A DNA stretch of 6,451 bases from Deltaproteobacteria bacterium (GTDB lineage Bacteria > UBA10199 > DSSB01). The translations under genes and the position numbers were made by a program. Shown piece after piece: positions 1-5,593 of the stretch. How positions within the stretch are numbered: the first letter of the stretch is position 1; each line of letters starts with the position of its first letter. The notes beneath the pieces were generated by a model. It searched no databases and was not told the DNA's origin. It saw nothing but the letters and a program-made list of their open reading frames with translations. The stretch spans positions 1 to 6,451 of the forward strand of contig JAIOPF010000295.1 in NCBI GenBank assembly GCA_021414045.1, given 5' to 3'.

Positions 1-197
1 AAAGGAATATCGGGACTGTCGTTGGTGACGATGAGCGACTTGGAACTATCGCGATAGAACTGCGTCGCGGGCCCCGGGGCCTCGGGATCATAGGACTCGG
101 CGTCGTCCACCCAAGCGAGTTTCTCGAAGCGATTCCGTGGATTCTCCGCGGCGCCTCGCCCCTGCGGGGATTTTTTTTGGAATCCAGGTTCCGTCAT
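1..197 (-). CDS. PA0069-family (SplB-like) radical SAM protein, N-terminal part only, runs off left edge
   Basis: The frame opens with ATG at 197-195 and stays open to base 1, giving about 65 residues. It starts MTEPGFQKKSPQGRGAAENP, continues with an RNRFE stretch, and ends DSSKSLIVTNDSPDIPF at the window edge. The GRGA..NP..RFE motif followed by a D.SKS....NDSPDIPF block is what I recognise as the N-terminus of PA0069/Rv2578c-type radical SAM proteins, which belong to the broad SplB-like 'DNA repair photolyase' group. In that family the CxxxCxxC iron-sulfur motif comes just after this point, so it lies outside the window and cannot be checked. The start codon overlaps the photolyase stop by 4 bases (ATGA, 194-197), which implies coupled translation; a purine-rich GAAGAAGG lies just upstream inside the photolyase gene. 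Codons 7-9 contain a run of eight A. The family's substrate is not established. The family call rests on motif memory from a short piece but the match is distinctive. Confidence 0.8.
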   Translation of the reverse strand, partial: MTEPGFQKKSPQGRGAAENPRNRFEKLAWVDDAESYDPEAPGPATQFYRDSSKSLIVTNDSPDIP

Positions 198-1645
198 GCC
201 TTCTTCTTTATCGTGTCCAAGGCGCGAAGCGCAAGGTCCCTGGCCTGGGCATGGTCAACGAGCGGCGCTGGATAATCTTTCCCCAGGGAAACGCCGGCTT
301 TTTTAAGCGATTCGACCGGAGCCTCCCACGGGCGATGGATCCATTCGTCGGACAGTTTCGCCAGCTCCGGAATCCAGCGTCGGACGTAGTCTGCCCCGGG
401 ATCGAATTTCTCCCCCTGACTCACGGGATTGAAGATTCGAAAATAAGGAGCCGCATCGGCGCCGCAACCGGCGGTCCACTGCCAACCCAAGGTATTGCTG
501 GCGAGGTCCGCATCGACCAAGGTGTCCCAAAACCACTTCGCGCCCTCCTGCCAGGGAATCAACAAGTCCTTCACCAAGAATGACGCGACGATCATGCGAA
601 CGCGGTTATGCATCCAGCCCGTCGTCCATAACTCCCTCATGCCGGCATCGACCAAGGGATATCCGGTCAGCCCCTTCTGCCAAGCTTTCAGAGCTTGGCC
701 ATCCTGTTTCCAAGGAAACCTTTCGAACTCGGCGCGAAGGGGCCGTTCGATGGTGTGGGGAAAATGGTAAATCAAGTGATAGGCGAACTCCCGCCATCCC
801 ACCTCGCGCAGAAAGCCTTCGGCTCCGCGTTGCCCGCCGGAACGGCGGTCATGGGCCGCGGCTTGCTTCACGATATGCCAGATCTGTCGGGGCCCGATTT
901 CGCCGAAATGCAGATGGGGAGAGAGCCGGGAAGTCCCGGAACAGGCGGGTTTGTCGCGGTCCTCAAGGTAGGCTGGAACGGCGTCTTCCAGAAAGCGGGC
1001 CAATTCCCGCTGTGCTCCCGTTTCGCCCGGACGCCAAGCCTCCCTCATGCCCTTCGCCCAATCGATTTTGGGTTCCAGCTCGAGATCGTTTAAATTCAAA
1101 GACGGCACTCCGCCGGAAAATCCCTCGAGTTTCGCGGGCGCCGCTTTCGGGGCCACCGGTTCGGGACGACTCAGGCAGGATTTCCAGAAAGGAGTGAAAA
1201 CTTTGTAGGGTTCGCCCGCTTGAGTCTTGAGTTCCCAGGGCTCGAAGAGCAAATGCGAGTTAAAGCTCTCGGCTTGGATTTTTTCGGCGCGCAAGCCTTC
1301 CTTGATCGCGGCGTCCCGGCGGATAATCTCCGGCTCGTAACGCCGGTTCCAATAGACCGTCCTGGCGCCGGTCTCTCGAGCCAAGTCGGCCAAGACCTCG
1401 CGGCTTTTTCCGCGACGCAAGCAAAGCTTCGCGCCTTTCTTTTCGAGAGAAAAGGAAAGCTCCCTTAAGGATTGATGCAACCACCAACGACTCGCTCCAC
1501 CGGGAGTCCAAGACCCCTCTTCTTTCGGAGCCCAAATAAAAACCGGCAGGATGGGTGCTCGGCTCTCCACCGCGGCTTGCAGGGCGGGATTGTCCTCGAG
1601 CCGAAGATCCGATCGAAACCAGAGGATAACGGGACCTGATTTCAT
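194..1645 (-). CDS. phrB: deoxyribodipyrimidine photolyase (class I CPD photolyase)
   Basis: The 483-residue product is a flavoenzyme that uses near-UV or blue light to split cyclobutane pyrimidine dimers in DNA; it acts in the cytoplasm. An N-terminal alpha/beta antenna domain (about residues 5-135) carries RSDLRLEDNPAL at 11-22, and the helical FAD-binding domain covers roughly 205-475. TSRLSPHLHFGEI lies at 238-250. By motif alignment to E. coli PhrB as I remember it, the electron-transfer triad W306/W359/W382 is W312/W365/W388, the flavin-contacting N378 is N384, and the dimer-contacting E274 and W277 are E281 and W284. All are present, so an active repair enzyme is more likely than a signalling cryptochrome. 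The length is normal. The ATG overlaps the stop of the upstream gene by 4 bases and has only a weak ribosome binding site, so coupled translation is likely. The antenna cofactor cannot be told from sequence. Confidence 0.96.
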   Translation of the reverse strand: MKSGPVILWFRSDLRLEDNPALQAAVESRAPILPVFIWAPKEEGSWTPGGASRWWLHQSLRELSFSLEKKGAKLCLRRGKSREVLADLARETGARTVYWNRRYEPEIIRRDAAIKEGLRAEKIQAESFNSHLLFEPWELKTQAGEPYKVFTPFWKSCLSRPEPVAPKAAPAKLEGFSGGVPSLNLNDLELEPKIDWAKGMREAWRPGETGAQRELARFLEDAVPAYLEDRDKPACSGTSRLSPHLHFGEIGPRQIWHIVKQAAAHDRRSGGQRGAEGFLREVGWREFAYHLIYHFPHTIERPLRAEFERFPWKQDGQALKAWQKGLTGYPLVDAGMRELWTTGWMHNRVRMIVASFLVKDLLIPWQEGAKWFWDTLVDADLASNTLGWQWTAGCGADAAPYFRIFNPVSQGEKFDPGADYVRRWIPELAKLSDEWIHRPWEAPVESLKKAGVSLGKDYPAPLVDHAQARDLALRALDTIKKKA

Positions 1646-2067
1646 TCCAGATCCAGTTCGACGATGGCGCTGTCCTGGCTCTTATCTCCGCTTCGGAGTC
1701 TCTCCCTAGCCTGGGTCGCAAGACGCCCATAGCTGGCGCGAATCCTATCCAAATCCTTTTCGGTGAGTTCTTCTAGATCCAACAAGGCATTGTGGGCGAT
1801 TTGATTGGCGCGGATCAGCTCGTCCAGCTTTAGGTGCATGGCCTCGCTATCGCGGTTTTGGGTGTTTTGAATCAAGAACACCATTAGGAAGGTAATGATG
1901 GTCGTCCCCGTATTGATGACCAATTGCCAGGTATCGCTAAAATGAAACAACGAACCGGTGCATCCCCAAATCAAGATGATTAAAACCGCCGTCGCAAAAG
2001 TGAGGGGTTGTCCGGCCCGTTTGGCGGCCGCCGAGGCAAATCGACTAAAAAGGTCTTTGCGCTGCAT
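1642..2067 (-). CDS. low-affinity iron permease family protein (small two-helix membrane protein)
   Basis: This 141-residue inner-membrane protein has two predicted transmembrane segments, about residues 21-42 and 47-67. The second contains NTGTTIITFLMVFLIQNTQN, the hallmark of the low-affinity iron permease family (PF04120), named after yeast Fet4. After the membrane part comes a long charged helix (about 74-125, with LDELI and LDLEELTEKDLDRI) likely to lie in the cytoplasm. Bacterial members are much shorter than Fet4, and iron transport by them is not established, so the family name should not be read as a function. The ATG is well supported by an AAGGAGG site 6 bases upstream (2074-2080). 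It is the first gene of the minus-strand run and its stop overlaps the photolyase start (ATGA, 1642-1645). Why it precedes a DNA repair gene is unclear; a membrane stress role is possible but is only inference. Confidence 0.88.
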   Translation of the reverse strand: MQRKDLFSRFASAAAKRAGQPLTFATAVLIILIWGCTGSLFHFSDTWQLVINTGTTIITFLMVFLIQNTQNRDSEAMHLKLDELIRANQIAHNALLDLEELTEKDLDRIRASYGRLATQARERLRSGDKSQDSAIVELDLE

Positions 2068-2083
2068 AAGAACCCTCCTTAAG

Positions 2084-2103
2084 ATAGACGGTGACGAGTC
2101 TAT
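2084..2103. repeat. perfect inverted repeat ATAGAC-N8-GTCTAT, candidate operator
   Basis: ATAGAC at 2084-2089 and GTCTAT at 2098-2103 are exact reverse complements separated by 8 bases. The 20-base span centres near 2093.5, close to the midpoint between the two divergent start codons. That geometry fits binding by a dimeric regulator, but no regulator gene is seen in the window and a 6-base repeat can arise by chance. It is not followed by a T run, so it is not a terminator. Confidence 0.4.
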
Positions 2104-2110
2104 GCCCGGA

Positions 2111-2117
2111 AGGAAGG
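2111..2117 (+). promoter_or_regulatory. ribosome binding site that fixes the ybjT-like start
   Basis: AGGAAGG lies 9 bases before the ATG at 2127. An in-frame GTG at 2091 would add 12 residues, but it sits inside the inverted repeat region, has no good upstream site, and would place extra sequence ahead of the first beta strand of the nucleotide-binding fold. The ATG is therefore preferred. Confidence 0.8.
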
Positions 2118-2126
2118 TTTAAGCAA

Positions 2127-3569
2127 ATGCTTCGCGTCTTGGTCACGGGAGCCACCGGATACATCGGCGGCAGGCTGGTGCCGCGGCTCCTCGAGCGCGG
2201 ACACCTAGTCCGTTGCCTCGCCCGCCAGCCCGAAAACCTTCGGGGGCGTGCTTGGAATGGGGTGGACATCGTCCAGGGGGACGTCCTCCAATTCGACTCG
2301 CTGCGGGCGGCCATGCGTGACATCGACGTGGCATATTACTTGGTCCATTCGATGCGCGCCGGCGAGCAGGGATTTGAAGAACGCGATCGTTTGGCGGCCC
2401 GGAATTTCGCCCGCGCCGCCCGCGAGGCCGGAGTGAAACGCCTGATCTATTTAGGAGGACTGGGATCGGACGAACGGGAACTGAGCCCTCACCTCCAAAG
2501 CCGCCATGAAGTGGGGAACCTGCTTCGCGAATCGGGAATTCCCGTCACCGAATTCCGCGCCGCGATCATCGTCGGGTCCGGCAGCATCTCCTTCGAGATG
2601 ATCCGCTATCTCACCGAACGCCTTCCTATCATGATCTGTCCGCGTTGGGTGCAGAGCCTTTGCCAGCCCATCGCGGTTCGCGATGTCTTGGCTTATTTGG
2701 TCGAAACCCTCGACCGGCCCGAAAGCGCCGGCCGCATCTTCGAAATCGGCGGGCCCGACGTCCTTCCCTACCGCGACATGATGCTCGGTTACGCGAAGGT
2801 CCGCGGGCTGAAACGCCGGTTGATCCAAGTTCCCGTGTTGACGCCGCGACTTTCCTCCTACTGGGTCGACTTCGTCACGCCCATCCCCGCCTCGATCTCG
2901 CGGCCCTTGATCGAAGGACTCAAGGAAGACGTGGTTTGCCATGAGGACTCCGCCTTGCAGGTCTTCTCGGTGAGACCCATCGGATACGAGGAGGCCGTTC
3001 GCCTGGCGCTAGGCCGCATCAATGAAGGCGACATCGAGACGATTTGGTCGGGGTCTCATGCTTCTTTCAAGGCGGGAGACCCTCCCGCCTCACGATTGGA
3101 AAAGCGCGAAGGGATGATCCTGGAAGTGAGGGAGGCCGAAATCGCCGCGCCAGCGAAACGGGTCTTCGAAATTTTTTCGGGTATCGGCGGGAAACGGCGT
3201 TGGTTCTATGCCGATTGGGCCTGGCAATTTCGGGGAATGCTGGATCGCCTCGTCGGCGGCCCCGGCATGCGGCGAGGGCGCCGCAATCCCGATCATTTGA
3301 TCCCCGGAGACGCCTTGGATTTCTGGCGAGTGGAAGAAGTCGTCGATGGAAGAAGCATCCGGCTCCGCGCCGAAATGAAGGTTCCAGGAAAAGCCTGGCT
3401 GCAGTTCGAGGTGGAACCCTTGGCCGGCGACCATTCGCATTTCACCCAGACCGCCTATTTCGAACCGAAGGGCCTCCCCGGCTTGCTCTATTGGTATTTT
3501 TTATATCCCATCCACCGGCTCATCTTCTCGGGCCTCTGCCGCGAGATCCAAAGACGCGGCGAAGCCTAA
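2127..3569 (+). CDS. ybjT: YbjT-like SDR-family NAD(P)-binding protein with C-terminal DUF2867 domain
   Basis: The 480-residue protein has the same architecture and nearly the same length as E. coli YbjT. An atypical short-chain dehydrogenase/NmrA-like domain (about 1-300) begins MLRVLVTGATGYIGG, with the dinucleotide-binding TGxxGxxG at 7-14. It is followed by YYLVHSM at 70-76 and YLGGLG at 108-113. A DUF2867 domain fills about 310-475 (WFYADWAWQFRGMLDRLVGG at 359-378 and a PKGLPGLLYWYFLYPIHRLI-type tail). The final part is hydrophobic and may touch the membrane or a lipid-like ligand, as other START/SRPBCC-like folds do; that is inference. The substrate is unknown for the family. The usual SDR catalytic YxxxK is not evident, as in other atypical members, so it may bind rather than reduce. 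It is transcribed away from the photolyase operon and converges on terC, sharing 4 bases with it (CTAA, 3566-3569). Confidence 0.9.
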   Translation: MLRVLVTGATGYIGGRLVPRLLERGHLVRCLARQPENLRGRAWNGVDIVQGDVLQFDSLRAAMRDIDVAYYLVHSMRAGEQGFEERDRLAARNFARAAREAGVKRLIYLGGLGSDERELSPHLQSRHEVGNLLRESGIPVTEFRAAIIVGSGSISFEMIRYLTERLPIMICPRWVQSLCQPIAVRDVLAYLVETLDRPESAGRIFEIGGPDVLPYRDMMLGYAKVRGLKRRLIQVPVLTPRLSSYWVDFVTPIPASISRPLIEGLKEDVVCHEDSALQVFSVRPIGYEEAVRLALGRINEGDIETIWSGSHASFKAGDPPASRLEKREGMILEVREAEIAAPAKRVFEIFSGIGGKRRWFYADWAWQFRGMLDRLVGGPGMRRGRRNPDHLIPGDALDFWRVEEVVDGRSIRLRAEMKVPGKAWLQFEVEPLAGDHSHFTQTAYFEPKGLPGLLYWYFLYPIHRLIFSGLCREIQRRGEA

Positions 3570-4483
3570 GACTGTTTCTTGGGCCACCAAGCCGAAGCCA
3601 AGCAGGAAAGAAGCAGGGAGAGCGCGATGAATCCCAAGGCGTAGGCCGTGGGGATTTTATACCAGCCCGAAAGGACCATCTTGACGCCGATGAAGGCCAA
3701 GATCGAGGCCAGGCCGTAGTTGAGGTAATGAAAGGCCTGCATCAACCCCGACAAGGCGAAAAACAAGGCTCGCAAGCCAAGGATCGCGAAGGCATTGGAA
3801 CTGAAGACAATGAAGGGATCCCGACTGATCGCCAAGACGGCCGGAACCGAGTCGACAGCGAAGACGATGTCGGTGGTCTCGATGACGACGAGCACGATGA
3901 ACAAGGGAGTCGCCATCAGCTTAGCGCCGCGCCTCAGGAAGAAACGATCCCCTTCATAGTCTTTCGTGATGGGAACTAGGCGTCGAACCAGGTTCAACAG
4001 GGGATTTTTTTCGGGATGAATCTCCTTATCTTCCTGGAACAGCAGCTTAATGCCGGTGAAGATCAAAAAAGCCCCAAGGATGTATATGAGCCAATGAAAC
4101 CTCTCGAGCAAGGCGATCCCCGCGAAAATAAAGATCGCCCGAAACACCAAGGCGCCAAAAATCCCCCAGAACAGGACCTTGTGCTGATAGAGGGCGGGAA
4201 CGCGAAAATAGGAAAAAATAAGGAGAAAGACGAAGAGATTGTCCACGCTCAGGGACTTCTCCACCAGATAACCGCTCAAGAATTGCAGCGCGAGATCATG
4301 GCCTTCCAGGTAAAAAATACCGAGGTTGAATAGAAGACCTAAGACGATCCAGAAGATACTCCAAAGAATCGCTTCTTTGACCTGAATCTCGTGGGCCCGG
4401 CGATTGAAAACCAACAGGTCCAAGCCCAGCATCGCCAGGATGAAGGCGATGAAGGAGACCCAAAGCCATCCTTGAAAGGACAT
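3566..4483 (-). CDS. TerC/Alx-family integral membrane protein, probable metal (manganese) exporter
   Basis: The 305-residue inner-membrane protein has about eight or nine hydrophobic segments and the family's conserved acidic positions inside them: D22 in GLDLLVF, E75 and D81 in EKSLSVDNLF, and E202, D205 and D211 in ETTDIVFAVDSVPA. The SRDPFIVFSSNAFAILGLRA block follows (220-239). This is the TerC family as seen in E. coli Alx; members have been linked to tellurite resistance and to manganese export. Length and motifs are complete. GGAGG 6 bases upstream (4490-4494) supports the ATG. It lies 63 bases after the gshB-like gene on the same strand and could be the operon's last gene or have its own promoter. 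Its stop overlaps the ybjT-like stop from the other strand. The metal cannot be assigned from sequence, and no other tellurite genes are present, so the alx-like reading is preferred. Confidence 0.93.
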   Translation of the reverse strand: MSFQGWLWVSFIAFILAMLGLDLLVFNRRAHEIQVKEAILWSIFWIVLGLLFNLGIFYLEGHDLALQFLSGYLVEKSLSVDNLFVFLLIFSYFRVPALYQHKVLFWGIFGALVFRAIFIFAGIALLERFHWLIYILGAFLIFTGIKLLFQEDKEIHPEKNPLLNLVRRLVPITKDYEGDRFFLRRGAKLMATPLFIVLVVIETTDIVFAVDSVPAVLAISRDPFIVFSSNAFAILGLRALFFALSGLMQAFHYLNYGLASILAFIGVKMVLSGWYKIPTAYALGFIALSLLLSCLASAWWPKKQS

Positions 4484-4546
4484 GAAATTCCTCCGCGCCC
4501 ATCTCTAATTGGGAATTCCCCGAAAGATCAAGGCGAAAGGACCGGC
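4484..4546 (-). other. 63-base intergenic gap between gshB-like gene and terC
   Basis: Reading on the minus strand, it contains the terC ribosome binding site GGAGG near its end and a 10-base self-complementary GGGAATTCCC at 4511-4520. I see no stem followed by a T run that would end the upstream transcript, and no recognisable yybP-ykoY manganese riboswitch, which the gap is in any case short for. Read-through from the gshB-like gene is therefore likely. Confidence 0.5.
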
Positions 4547-5593
4547 CTAAAGGGTCGCGATTTCCCGGTTGTCAAAATTCCGCCGATAATACCCCATGTA
4601 TTCCACCTTGCGTTCCAAGGCCTCGATGACGGCGTGGGTGAAATTGACGCCCTCGAATTTCTGCGCGCTGCCCAGTCCGCCGGGACTGAAGACGTTGATC
4701 TCCATGAGCTTGTCGCCGACGATGTCCAAGCCCACCAGGAACATCCCGTCCTCCACGAGCTTGGGGCGCACGATCTCCGCGATGCGCAAGGCCGTGTCGT
4801 CGATGGTCGCTTGCCTCAGTTTGCCCCCGGCATGGACGTTGCTGCGCAGGTCCTCACCGGTGCGAATGCGGCGAAATGCCGCGTATTTGCCCTTGTACTT
4901 CAGCGGTTCTCCATTCATCAAAAATAGCCGCGTATCTCCCTCGATAGCCTTGGGGAGGTATTCCTGTGCGATCACATAACCGTCGCGCGTCAAGGCCTCG
5001 ACCATTTGGTGAACGTTGGAGAGATCGTCGGGTTTCACCAAAAAAACTCCCTGGCCCCCCGAACCCTGCAGCGGCTTGATGACGATGCTGCCGCCGTGCT
5101 CCTTGGCGAAGGCCTTGATCTCCTCGCGGTCGCGGGTGATCAGGGTTTTGGGCCGGACTTCATCCGGGAACAGCTGAAAATACATTTTATTGAGGGCCTT
5201 GCTCAAACCGTTCGGATCGTTGAGCACGATGACGCCATGGCGCATGGCCACGCGTCCGAAGGTGATCCCCGCCGCCTGCGCCCAAGCCCGATGCACGAGA
5301 TCGGCGGACGGGTCGTTGCGCAGCATCAGCACATCGAGGTCGTCGACGGTGATGCGCTCCAGCTTCGCGTTCTTGCCCTGCAGGTCCTTCAAGAAAGTCT
5401 CGGAGGAAGTAGCCTTCTTTTTCACCACCGTCCGCGCTCGGGCATGGATGTTCTCGTCCGGATCGTAGGCGAAATCCCCCGCCCCCATCACCCAGATTTC
5501 ATGCCCTCGATTGAGGGCCGCCATGGCGAGCCGCGTGGTCGTGTAACCCGGCTCCTCGGTTTGTATGTCGTTGACCACGAATCCCACTTTCAT
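4547..5593 (-). CDS. glutathione synthetase-like ATP-grasp ligase
   Basis: The 348-residue protein matches prokaryotic glutathione synthetase along its length. The N-terminal substrate-binding part begins MKVGFVVNDIQTEEPGYTTT, with LRNDP at 91-95 and LNDPNGLSKALNKMY at 124-138. The ATP-grasp part has VIKPLQGSGGQGVF at 171-184, AQEYLPKAIEGDTRLF at 209-224, RSNVHAGGK at 250-258 and GLDIVGDKLMEINVFSPGG at 288-306. D290, E298 and N300 fit the magnesium-binding D, E and N of E. coli GshB. The known family reaction joins glycine to gamma-glutamylcysteine using ATP. The protein is about 30 residues longer than E. coli GshB, with an RRNFDNREIATL tail, and the TSPTC end of the E. coli motif is FSPGG here. 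No gamma-glutamylcysteine ligase is in the window, so another peptide substrate is possible. The ATG overlaps the upstream stop (ATGA, 5590-5593) and has AGGAG 6 bases before it (5600-5604). Confidence 0.88.
   Translation of the reverse strand: MKVGFVVNDIQTEEPGYTTTRLAMAALNRGHEIWVMGAGDFAYDPDENIHARARTVVKKKATSSETFLKDLQGKNAKLERITVDDLDVLMLRNDPSADLVHRAWAQAAGITFGRVAMRHGVIVLNDPNGLSKALNKMYFQLFPDEVRPKTLITRDREEIKAFAKEHGGSIVIKPLQGSGGQGVFLVKPDDLSNVHQMVEALTRDGYVIAQEYLPKAIEGDTRLFLMNGEPLKYKGKYAAFRRIRTGEDLRSNVHAGGKLRQATIDDTALRIAEIVRPKLVEDGMFLVGLDIVGDKLMEINVFSPGGLGSAQKFEGVNFTHAVIEALERKVEYMGYYRRNFDNREIATL

Larger units (their letters stand above)
2068..2126. promoter_or_regulatory. divergent intergenic control region between the photolyase operon and ybjT-like gene
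   Basis: This 59-base spacer is the only place from which both transcription units can be read outward. It holds AAGGAGG for the minus-strand gene (2074-2080, read on the minus strand), AGGAAGG for the plus-strand gene (2111-2117), and an inverted repeat between them. I see no convincing -35/-10 pair on either strand, so promoters may use an alternative sigma factor or extend into the flanking genes. The tight sharing suggests, but does not prove, co-regulation of the two units. Confidence 0.55.

Noticed and set aside
70..81. GGCCCCGGGGCC palindrome near the left edge
   Set aside because: It lies within the radical SAM coding sequence (a proline/glycine-rich stretch) and has no loop or T run, so it is explained by codon composition.
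580..1197. A 205-codon plus-strand open frame opposite photolyase
   Set aside because: It is arginine-rich and without motifs, while the photolyase on the minus strand is complete with all key residues.
2091..2126. GTG at 2091 as start of the ybjT-like protein
   Set aside because: It lacks a good ribosome site, adds 12 residues ahead of the first beta strand of the nucleotide-binding fold, and a well-placed AGGAAGG supports the ATG at 2127.
3578..3591. CTTGG-N4-CCAAG stem at the convergent gene ends, considered as a terminator
   Set aside because: The stem is only 5 base pairs, there is no T run after it on either strand, and it encodes the last residues of TerC.
3044..3979. A 311-codon plus-strand open frame across the ybjT-like and terC genes
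   Set aside because: It is in another frame of one clear gene and antisense to another, its product is basic and low in complexity with no family motif, and GC-rich DNA readily gives such frames.
4511..4520. GGGAATTCCC palindrome, also present at 2534-2543 inside the ybjT-like gene
   Set aside because: One copy is coding, the arms have no loop, and several 10-base palindromes are expected by chance in a window this long.
4484..4546. Possible yybP-ykoY manganese riboswitch before terC
   Set aside because: The gap is too short for the usual element and none of its conserved loop sequence is recognisable.
4391..4927. A 178-codon plus-strand open frame opposite terC and the gshB-like gene
   Set aside because: It spans two real genes on the other strand and the gap between them, with no recognisable motif or good ribosome site.
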